A stretch of 59,727 bases of DNA from Alkalihalobacillus deserti (lineage in GTDB: Bacteria; Bacillota; Bacilli; Bacillales; Bacillaceae_D). Below are positions 53,538-59,727 of the stretch, piece by piece. The notes below the pieces were generated by a model. The model searched no databases. It had not been told where the DNA came from and worked only from the letters and a program-made list of their open reading frames with translations. A program made the translations under genes and the position numbers. Each line of letters opens with the position of its first letter. The stretch's first letter is position 1. Location of the stretch: positions 1 to 59,727 of the forward strand of contig NZ_JAJAFR010000020.1 in NCBI RefSeq assembly GCF_020734105.1, written 5' to 3'.

Positions 53538-54014
53538 TTAGCGATAAAACTCTGGGCAGTAGCCCGGTACACCGACATAGAAGCAATGATTTTTGTGCGC
53601 AAAATCGAACTGCGTCATAGGGGATCTTGGCATCGTGGCGGTACAAGGAGCTCGGAATTGTTTCCCCGGACTGGGATTGAAAAACCACAAGTTCATTCTG
53701 GCGCGAGGTTCCCTGTAACCTTGTAGCAAATCCCTGGCCCTCTGGAGGTCAGTTTCGTCGGGACGCTGTGTATACAAAGCTCCATTTAAGACGGGCTCGA
53801 AATGAGGGATTTCAGTTCCAGGGATGGTTTGATAAATCGCATGCCTGATATTGCGCAAATTTTTGAAGTCCGGAGCACAGTCTGCCTCGACCCGATTGGC
53901 CACAACTGTTCCTACCATGCTCATCCCTTGGGCTCCTTCACCGATCGCTTCCGACAGCATGAGCCTCGCTAACGAATCTACGTCACGGGAAGTATATTTT
54001 ATTCGTCTACCCAT
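53538..54014 (-). CDS. cwlJ: spore cortex-lytic enzyme CwlJ
   Basis: The 158-residue hydrolase of the SleB/CwlJ (Hydrolase_2) family shows ARLMLSEAIGEGAQGM with the catalytic Glu near 21-26, VANRV, and FFNPSPGKQFRAPCTATMP and HCFYVGVPG near the end. It degrades cortex peptidoglycan during germination, in response to Ca-dipicolinate. The product has no signal peptide, as is usual for CwlJ. RBS GGGGGTGAGAAA. It is in an operon with gerQ (25 bases); like gerQ it is G+C-richer than its neighbours. Confidence 0.94.
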   Translation of the reverse strand: MGRRIKYTSRDVDSLARLMLSEAIGEGAQGMSMVGTVVANRVEADCAPDFKNLRNIRHAIYQTIPGTEIPHFEPVLNGALYTQRPDETDLQRARDLLQGYREPRARMNLWFFNPSPGKQFRAPCTATMPRSPMTQFDFAHKNHCFYVGVPGYCPEFYR

Positions 54015-54213
54015 TTTCTCACCCCCTTCAGCCTATACAAGTAACTTATTGCCTGAAGATGGTTTTGGCAACTTGTCTATCAGCCCAAACTCGGGGAATT
54101 CATTCTCAACGAAAAGAGTCTTGTCCTGTCCCTTGGCATTTTGCCAAATTAACCCCCTTCTTAATCACTTTTTAGGTAAGCTAAAAATCATTTTTCCACT
54201 TTATATAAAGCAA

Positions 54214-54284
54214 CAAAAAAAGCACCGTCTTATATCTGCAGAAGACATACCTGTGGTACGTTTCTGTAGATATACGACGGTGCT
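54214..54284 (-). terminator. long-stem terminator of the TRAP/dehydrogenase operon
   Basis: AGCACCGTC, TATATCTGCAGAA and, on the other side, TTCTGTAGATATA, GACGGTGCT form a stem of about 23 pairs with one or two mismatches and an 18-base loop. On the minus strand it is followed by seven T. It is about 155 bases beyond the dehydrogenase stop. Confidence 0.8.
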
Positions 54285-54439
54285 TCCGTTCCAATATCTA
54301 AAAAAATATAGAATATTAAATAATCAATAGCGTTCGACACCTAAACGACAAATAATAAAAAGAAAACTGTGGGAATAACGTATTCAGGAACGTTTCTCTA
54401 GGCATGCCTGTCACTACCGAACAGACACGCGCAATCCAT

Positions 54440-55456
54440 CTATAATTCCAATACTGTATTCCAAACCCTGTCATCAACAGGGATTCCATTCTTCAGATTG
54501 TCTTCTCTTGTTTTTGCCGTTCTTTCCCCTGGATAATAAACACCACTATTCCCTTCTGCCGCTTCAGCTCCGTGTAAATGCGTGATTGCATCATTTACAA
54601 TTTGTTCTGCAAACTCGGCTCCTGACAATTTGTTAGGGTCAACCGCGATAAACACTTGCGAAATTCCATAACCAGATGAAGTAGGACCCGGTTTAATTTC
54701 ATCGATCTTGGCAGTCGATAATCCACCCGACAAAATACCTGCAATGATGTCTAGTAAAAATGATAATCCTGACCCTTTCCAGTATCCCGTGGGCAAAATC
54801 CTCATTGATTTTTCAATTTCAGCAGGGTTACGTGTTAAATTACCTTGTTCATCAAAGCCTCCGTCAATTGGTAATTCCTCACCTTTTAATCGAGTAACTT
54901 CTAACTTGCCATAAGAAAATTGAGACATGGCCATATCTAACACAACGTGTCCATTTTTGTAAGGGACAGCAAATATCATTGGGTTATTCCCCATTTTGCT
55001 ATTTTTGGCTCCCCACGGCGGCATACACGATTCAGTATTTGTCCAGCAAATCCCAATGCAGCCTACTTCAGCAGCTTGCCATCCATAATTCCCCCCTCGC
55101 ATCCAATGACTTGTATTCTTGATCGTTACTAATCCGATCCCGTTTTCTTTAGCAATTTTAATCGCTCGATCCATGCAATATTTTGCATTTAAATCACCAG
55201 GTCCTAGATTGCCATCATACCTTTCGATGATCCCTACTTTATCTACCACCGTAGGCTCGGCATCAATATTAACCCATCCTTTTTCAATGTAATCCGCAAA
55301 ACGAGGAACCCGGTTTAACCCGTGGGAATACACGCCATCAAGGCTTGCTTGTGTAAATAATGTAGCAGACTCTTCTGCACGCGCTTCCGTCATTCCCCTT
55401 TTGATAAGGATTCGTTTAATTTCAGCTTTCATTGTTTCATAAGGTATTCTCGTCAT
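54440..55456 (-). CDS. yiaK: 2,3-diketo-L-gulonate-reductase-like dehydrogenase (YiaK, Ldh2 family)
   Basis: The NAD(P)-dependent dehydrogenase of 338 residues belongs to the malate/L-lactate dehydrogenase-2 fold. It matches E. coli YiaK throughout: DGVYSHGLNRVPRF near 42-55, NTSHWMRGGNYGWQAAE, CWTNTESCMPPWGAK and RILPTGYWKGSG. YiaK reduces 2,3-diketo-L-gulonate to 3-dehydro-L-gulonate. The TRAP genes upstream correspond to YiaMNO, whose substrate is the same. The start at 55456 has AAAGGAGTTTGAAT ahead; the frame is open two codons more. Kinase and epimerase genes for the next steps are missing here. Confidence 0.85.
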   Translation of the reverse strand: MTRIPYETMKAEIKRILIKRGMTEARAEESATLFTQASLDGVYSHGLNRVPRFADYIEKGWVNIDAEPTVVDKVGIIERYDGNLGPGDLNAKYCMDRAIKIAKENGIGLVTIKNTSHWMRGGNYGWQAAEVGCIGICWTNTESCMPPWGAKNSKMGNNPMIFAVPYKNGHVVLDMAMSQFSYGKLEVTRLKGEELPIDGGFDEQGNLTRNPAEIEKSMRILPTGYWKGSGLSFLLDIIAGILSGGLSTAKIDEIKPGPTSSGYGISQVFIAVDPNKLSGAEFAEQIVNDAITHLHGAEAAEGNSGVYYPGERTAKTREDNLKNGIPVDDRVWNTVLEL

Positions 55457-55482
55457 ATTCAAACTCCTTTAACAAAATAGTT

Positions 55483-56763
55483 TTACATCAACATATTCGG
55501 TAGAAACAGAACGATGTTTGGGAAAAATGTTAAAACGACAACCAAGAAAATAACAGATAATAAAAATGGCGCCGATTCCTTCACATACTTATCTACAGGG
55601 GTATCCGTCAACGAACATACGGTATACATCGTTACCCCAACAGGGGGTGTCATACCACCTAGCGTAATGATGAGCATCATCACAATTCCAAAATGGACAG
55701 GATCCAAACCGATTTGTGTGACAATCGGAAGGAAAATAGGTGTTAAAAGCAATACATTAACCGTTGCTTCCATAAACATTCCAGCTAACACTAAAAATAA
55801 TAAGACAAGTAACAGCAAGATCGTCGGACTCTCAGATATCCCTAATATAAAGCCAGACAAATTATGAGGTAAGCGTGCATAGGTGATCAAATATCCCAAA
55901 ATGGCTGCGGTTGAAATAATTAACATAATGACGCCGTTATCTGAGAGCGTATTCGTTAAAACTTTATTAAACTTTTTCCAAGTTAGCTCACGGTAAACAA
56001 AAATACCGATAATGAGCGCATATACGACCGCAAACGCGCCACCTTCAGACGGAGTAAAGATCCCAAAACGAATACCTACAATTAAGATAATCGGGAAAAG
56101 TAACGCCCAAATACCATCTTTTAAACTATCTAAAACATTTTTAAATGACGGTCTTTCTGGAATTTCTTGCGAGTCATATCCTCGTTTTTTAGCAATCATA
56201 TATGAGGTAATCATTAAGACAAACACCAATAAAATTCCTGGTACAATCCCAGCCAAAAATAACTTCCCAATCGATACTTCACCAACAAAACCATATAAAA
56301 TTAAGCCAATACTTGGAGGAATCGTAGCGGTTATTAATGAGCTTACTGCGATAACTGAAATCGAATATCCTCTTGAATATCCTCTATCCATCATTTGAGG
56401 TGCTAAAATACGGCTTTGCATCGCAGCATCGGCATTGGCAGAACCCGAAATTCCCCCCATTAATCCACTTAATACAATCGAAACATGAGCAAGCCCTCCA
56501 ACTAAATGACCCGTTAACACATTGGCTAAATGAATTAACCGAGAAGTGATCCCTGCCGCATTCATGATATGGCCTGCTAGTACAAAAAACGGAACAGCTA
56601 GTAATGGGAAAGATTGGGTCCCACTCACCATTCTTTGAACGGCCAACGCAGTCGGAAGATTAGGTTCTAGCAAAAAAAATAAAATACTAGAAATACCGAT
56701 TGTAAAAGCGATTGGCATATTGAGTAGAAGTAGGATGATAAAGACAATACTAACCAATAGCAT
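55483..56763 (-). CDS. TRAP transporter large permease (DctM/YiaN type)
   Basis: The 426-residue DctM-family protein has about 12 membrane segments, with PIAFTIGISSILFF at the start, GLMGGISGSANADAAM near 105 and GGMTPPVGVTMYTV near 385. It forms the Na+-coupled translocation pathway with the small permease. The ATG at 56763 with AAGGTG ahead is preferred to a GTG three codons upstream. It overlaps the end of the dctQ gene. Confidence 0.92.
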   Translation of the reverse strand: MLLVSIVFIILLLLNMPIAFTIGISSILFFLLEPNLPTALAVQRMVSGTQSFPLLAVPFFVLAGHIMNAAGITSRLIHLANVLTGHLVGGLAHVSIVLSGLMGGISGSANADAAMQSRILAPQMMDRGYSRGYSISVIAVSSLITATIPPSIGLILYGFVGEVSIGKLFLAGIVPGILLVFVLMITSYMIAKKRGYDSQEIPERPSFKNVLDSLKDGIWALLFPIILIVGIRFGIFTPSEGGAFAVVYALIIGIFVYRELTWKKFNKVLTNTLSDNGVIMLIISTAAILGYLITYARLPHNLSGFILGISESPTILLLLVLLFLVLAGMFMEATVNVLLLTPIFLPIVTQIGLDPVHFGIVMMLIITLGGMTPPVGVTMYTVCSLTDTPVDKYVKESAPFLLSVIFLVVVLTFFPNIVLFLPNMLM

Positions 56764-57274
56764 TTTGATCACCTTCGTAGCGCGACGTCAGATTTGTCTT
56801 TTTGCCAAGCTGTTTCAAACCTTTTATGGAACGTATGATTTTAGCTATGATCGTAATCAACATTAATAAACAGCCGATCGGAACGCCCATCGTAATATAG
56901 GAGTAGCTTAATGTTGTATTACTAATAATCCGCGAAGAATTTTCCAGACTTAACATCGTACCATAATAGATCGCAAGGCTTAAAAAGCCAGCCATTAAAA
57001 GAAGTATGAGGAGTTCAATACATTTTTGCAGACTGAGTGGTAACCGACTCGTAAACACATCTACCCCAATATGTTGATTGTTCCGCAGAGCAATATTGGC
57101 TCCTAAAAAAATAATCCAAACGAGTAATAATTGTGCAATATTTACGGACCATGCAACCGGGAAACCTAACCATCTCCCAGTTGCCGCTAAGAATACCAAT
57201 AACACAACGCTAACTAAAAGTACCTTAGCTAGTCCTTCTTCAATGTTTAGTAAAATCTTGGTCACTTTTTCCAT
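56750..57274 (-). CDS. TRAP transporter small permease (DctQ/YiaM type)
   Basis: The 174-residue protein has four membrane segments; the stretch ALRNNQHIGVDVFTSRL near 60-76 is the DctQ signature. It supports the large permease. It sits between the genes for the binding protein and the large permease, overlapping the latter by 14 to 23 bases. Confidence 0.9.
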   Translation of the reverse strand: MEKVTKILLNIEEGLAKVLLVSVVLLVFLAATGRWLGFPVAWSVNIAQLLLVWIIFLGANIALRNNQHIGVDVFTSRLPLSLQKCIELLILLLMAGFLSLAIYYGTMLSLENSSRIISNTTLSYSYITMGVPIGCLLMLITIIAKIIRSIKGLKQLGKKTNLTSRYEGDQNAIG

Positions 57275-57291
57275 ATATTTACCCCATTACT

Positions 57292-58296
57292 TTATGACTT
57301 ACCAAGTGCTTGATTGACTTGCTCACGTACCTCTTCTAATTCTGGTAGATCCTCATAAAATTGATTGCTCATTTCTTTAAATTCATTGATATCTACTTCA
57401 ATAATTTCGACACCTTCAGCTTTAATTTGCTCCTCATATTCTTGTTCTTTTTCAACATTAATATTAGTTGCAAACGCACCTGCATTAGCTGCTTCTTCAA
57501 CTACAATCGCTTGATATTCTCCTGGTAAACTATTAAACCAGCTCATTCCAACCGTTAACCCTGTAAGGAGCTGGAAATGACCAGTTTTTGAAATGGAAGA
57601 AACAACTTCCGGTAACCTCGCTCCATAAATCGCAGAGTAGTGAGCTTCAACTCCGTCAATAACACCTTGCTGTAATCCAGGATAAGACTCTGCCCACGCA
57701 AGCCCAGTTGGATTTCCACCCATTGTCTCAATTGCTTTATTTACAATTGCTGATCCATTTGTTCGAATCGCCATTCCGTTTAAATCTTGTGGCATCGTAA
57801 CCGGTTTCGTCGTAGCAAGGTGTCTTGATCCTTGGAACCAGTTAAAAGAAAGAACTTTCAATCCTTCTGGCTCTAATTGTGCTTCCCATTCTTTAAATAA
57901 ATCAGATGTAACTAGTTTTTGAGCTTCTTCTAAGTTATCAACAATATAAGGTGCTTGAAGAATTGAAATTTCTTTTACCATATCACCGAGTGGACCTGCA
58001 TCGATTAAGGTGGCAATATTAGCACCAACTTTTGCTTGTTCTAACAAATCACCAGTATCACCTAATTGAGAACTTGGATAAACTTCAACTTCCACGTTAC
58101 CATTTGTACGTTCTTCCACTCCTTCTTTAAACTTCATGATTCCATCATACATTGGATCATTATCATTCATGACGATTCCAACTTTTAAGACAAACGATTC
58201 CCCTTCTAAATCGGAATTGCCAGAAGAACTTTGTCCACATGCTGTTAAAATTGTTAGTAATAAAATGGTTGCTAAAAAAAATAGTTTTCTAATCAT
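57292..58296 (-). CDS. TRAP transporter substrate-binding lipoprotein (DctP/YiaO type)
   Basis: The 334-residue DctP-family protein has a signal with lipobox LTACGQ (Cys about 20), then KVGIVMNDNDPMYDGIMKF, EVEVYPSSQLGDTGDLLEQ and the carboxylate-binding region IRTNGSAIVNKAIETMGGNP, in which Arg pairs with the substrate carboxylate. With the YiaK-like enzyme this suggests a diketo sugar acid as substrate. The ATG at 58296 has GGGGG ahead; a GTG lies two codons upstream. First gene of the operon. Confidence 0.92.
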   Translation of the reverse strand: MIRKLFFLATILLLTILTACGQSSSGNSDLEGESFVLKVGIVMNDNDPMYDGIMKFKEGVEERTNGNVEVEVYPSSQLGDTGDLLEQAKVGANIATLIDAGPLGDMVKEISILQAPYIVDNLEEAQKLVTSDLFKEWEAQLEPEGLKVLSFNWFQGSRHLATTKPVTMPQDLNGMAIRTNGSAIVNKAIETMGGNPTGLAWAESYPGLQQGVIDGVEAHYSAIYGARLPEVVSSISKTGHFQLLTGLTVGMSWFNSLPGEYQAIVVEEAANAGAFATNINVEKEQEYEEQIKAEGVEIIEVDINEFKEMSNQFYEDLPELEEVREQVNQALGKS

Positions 58297-58499
58297 CTCC
58301 ACAAACCCCCTAAATAACAGTAATTTTACTCATTCTCTTCATCAATCATTTTTATAGCACTTTCAGTTTCAGTTTCACCTACCTACATGTCACCCTCCAC
58401 GGTTAATCTTTTCATGTTGATTATTACAATCGTGGATTAGAAAGGTATTGTTATTACAGGTTGAGCATCACTACGTAAGCCCTTACATTTCCACGCAAG

Positions 58500-59192
58500 T
58501 CAAACTTGCAAAAAATAATTTGGGAACTTCCTGAATAGTTCTTCTCTGTCAACCTTGATTAAATTTAGATGTTCACGCGTCACTTGTTCACCACGAATGG
58601 GATCTTGATTTTTGATCGAATTGACGATTTCGATATGTTGGGAAAGTAATTTATCAATATTTAATTGTTCAGAAATACTCAAAATTCTTACCCGACTAAA
58701 GTTAATACTCATCATATTTTGTAGGAGATTCCAGATTCTTGCCTTTTTACAACCAAGGTAGATAATCGAGTGAAACTGATCATCGAACTTGAAAAAATCT
58801 TCATACCTTTTTTCTGCTATACATCTTTCTTGTTCTTCTAAGTTACTTGTAAGTTCCATTAAATAGGTTACGGGGAAATCCTTGCATGCAATCGATATCG
58901 TAGCCAGTTCCAATACTTCCCTCATAAATCTAGCTTCTTCAAGCTGCTCCCAATCAATTAGTGAAATAATTGAACCTTTTTGAGGATATACGTTGACTAA
59001 ACCTTCCTGAGATAAACGTAAAAAGGCTTCTCTCACAGGCGTTCGACTTACTTGTAGCATATCAGAAACTTCATTCTCACTAATAGCCATTCCAGGGGTT
59101 AGTTCTAAATTAATGATGCGTTCTCTAAGAAGCTCATAAACTCTACCTCTTATTGAGTTTTTGTTCCTATTATTAACTTGTATCAATTCCAT
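58500..59192 (-). CDS. GntR-family regulator, FCD domain (FadR subfamily)
   Basis: The 230-residue regulator has a winged helix (NSIRGRVYELLRERIINLEL; SENEVSDMLQVSRTPVREAFLRLSQEGLV) and a helical FCD domain with metal-ligand residues in DDQFHSIIYLG (Asp, His), SQHIEIV and TREHL. It is oriented like the TRAP operon and lies upstream of it, 200 bases away, so it probably senses the transported sugar acid or a product. GGAGG lies five bases ahead of the chosen ATG. A palindrome is found upstream. Confidence 0.9.
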   Translation of the reverse strand: MELIQVNNRNKNSIRGRVYELLRERIINLELTPGMAISENEVSDMLQVSRTPVREAFLRLSQEGLVNVYPQKGSIISLIDWEQLEEARFMREVLELATISIACKDFPVTYLMELTSNLEEQERCIAEKRYEDFFKFDDQFHSIIYLGCKKARIWNLLQNMMSINFSRVRILSISEQLNIDKLLSQHIEIVNSIKNQDPIRGEQVTREHLNLIKVDREELFRKFPNYFLQV

Positions 59193-59219
59193 CATAGCCT
59201 CCCATTTGTTTACTCCCGT

Positions 59220-59233
59220 ACTAGTATACTAGT
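59220..59233. promoter_or_regulatory. candidate operator of the GntR regulator
   Basis: ACTAGTATACTAGT is a perfect 14-base palindrome with a GTATAC core common to GntR/FCD operators. It lies 28 bases ahead of the GntR start, consistent with autoregulation. I found no second copy ahead of the TRAP operon. Confidence 0.5.
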
Positions 59234-59481
59234 TCATCAGCCTAAAATTGTCAATATAATTTCCTGAATATTTAATATTATTAGAATATACCATTTCTAT
59301 TTTGTTTGTTGAGTATAGTATTTATGCGTGATAGCTAGATATAAAAAGTGCAAAAAAAATAAACCCACCACCTATTAATTGATTAAGCCTAGCTTATTAT
59401 TCCAAACCGTATATGCTATTATTAAATCCAAATTCAGGATGCGTAAAATAGTTTGTGTAAATGAATTGAAACAAAAAAAGA

Positions 59482-59535
59482 GGTAGGGTACCCTCTAGTT
59501 AACCGCTAAACCAACTGAGAGGAGATGCCCTACCT
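59482..59535 (+). promoter_or_regulatory. hairpin covering the transposase ribosome binding site
   Basis: AGGTAGGGTA at 59482 pairs with TGCCCTACCT at 59526-59535, with an inner CCTC/GAGG pairing. The AGAGGAGA ribosome binding site lies in this structure. It would block translation from transcripts that enter the element from outside. Confidence 0.6.
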
Positions 59536-59727
59536 ATGAGTACTAGTATAGGACAAAACACACTTGAAAATCAATTAGATTCTATGGTTCGTGAGTTTGT
59601 TAAAGAAAAACTTGAGACCATGATGAAGGAAGAAATGAATAGCTTTTTTGAACATGAACACCCAGAGTTTAAAAACCAGAAGAACGGTTTCTATCAAAGG
59701 CAACTAGATACCAAGTATGGAAGATTG
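59536..59727 (+). CDS. IS256-family transposase, N-terminal part
   Basis: Sixty-four codons are present before the window ends, starting MSTSIGQNTLENQLDSMV and continuing with KEEMNSFFEHEHPEF and NGFYQRQLDTKYG, which matches the mutator-type (IS256) transposase N-terminal region. The DDE residues would be further on. AGAGGAGA precedes the ATG. Confidence 0.85.
   Translation, partial: MSTSIGQNTLENQLDSMVREFVKEKLETMMKEEMNSFFEHEHPEFKNQKNGFYQRQLDTKYGRL

Larger units (their letters stand above)
59437..59727 (+). mobile_element. IS256-family insertion sequence, left end (partial)
   Basis: GGATGCGTAAAATAGTTTGT at 59437 resembles the terminal inverted repeat of IS256-type elements. A hairpin at 59482-59535 and the transposase start at 59536 follow. 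The element runs out of the window, so its other end and target duplication cannot be seen. Confidence 0.7.

Noticed and set aside
58474..58487. Near-palindrome TGTAAGGGCTTACG upstream of the TRAP operon, resembling a cre site
   Set aside because: The obligatory CG centre is GG, so it does not meet the CcpA consensus, and its distance to the operon start is large (about 180 bases).
1..59727. CRISPR array, tRNA genes, prophage or replication origin
   Set aside because: No regularly spaced direct repeats with unique spacers, no tRNA-like cloverleaf, no phage structural genes and no DnaA-box cluster were seen on reading through the window.

Overview
The window reads as chromosome of a spore-forming, probably alkaliphilic Bacillaceae (Halalkalibacter/Alkalihalobacillus-like). 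Evidence: the block yeaC-yeaD-yebA-guaA-pbuG in Bacillus order, two guanine riboswitches, cwlJ-gerQ spore genes, strong AGGAGG ribosome binding sites, TTG/GTG starts and low G+C. Menaquinone genes mqnB/mqnD (futalosine route instead of the B. subtilis men route) fit the alkaliphilic bacilli. The genus is inference.

Layout. 1-350: 5' end of a 16S rRNA gene and tandem rrn promoters, reading left. 0.5-8.3 kb: purine block (pbuG, guaA, each behind a guanine riboswitch) and a MoxR/DUF58/transglutaminase operon. 8.4-18.3 kb: DHH phosphoesterase whose ribosome binding site lies in a perfect hairpin, mqnB-mqnD, small hypotheticals, an ABC-transporter relic, a NUDIX/ATP-grasp pair facing a divergent FolC-like ligase, and an LTA-synthase-family protein. 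18.3-20 kb: gene-poor, with one SRPBCC pseudogene. 20-33.5 kb: phosphate-starvation island: phoX with its own tatA/tatC, Na/Pi cotransporter, PhoP-like regulator without a kinase, pstS-pstC-pstA-pstB-phoU, a second pstS, Pho boxes before several units, and a candidate small RNA. 33.8-36.1 kb: corA followed by decayed genes (CDF transporter, TctC, serine recombinase).

36.2-45.9 kb: an aromatic meta-cleavage module in two divergent arms around a XylR_N/V4R/PucR-type regulator. Left arm: flavin-dependent monooxygenase, extradiol dioxygenase, C-C hydrolase. Right arm: flavin reductase, dienoate hydratase, acylating acetaldehyde dehydrogenase, 4-hydroxy-2-oxovalerate aldolase, and an FAD-synthetase-like protein lacking a working riboflavin-kinase domain. 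Functionally it matches the actinobacterial HsaA-G set and would convert a substituted phenol to pyruvate, acetyl-CoA and a released acid; both arms carry a catabolite-responsive element. This is the best candidate in the window for an undescribed system.

46.4-50.7 kb: bioY behind a promoter overlapped by a BirA-type operator, then acyl-CoA ligase, thiolase and a pair of MaoC-fold proteins (one without the catalytic Asp/His). 50.7-53 kb: gene-poor, with repeats and an IS3 relic. 53-54 kb: gerQ and cwlJ, visibly richer in G+C. 54.4-59.2 kb: 2,3-diketo-L-gulonate-reductase-like gene, TRAP transporter and GntR regulator. The window ends inside an IS256-family transposase gene.
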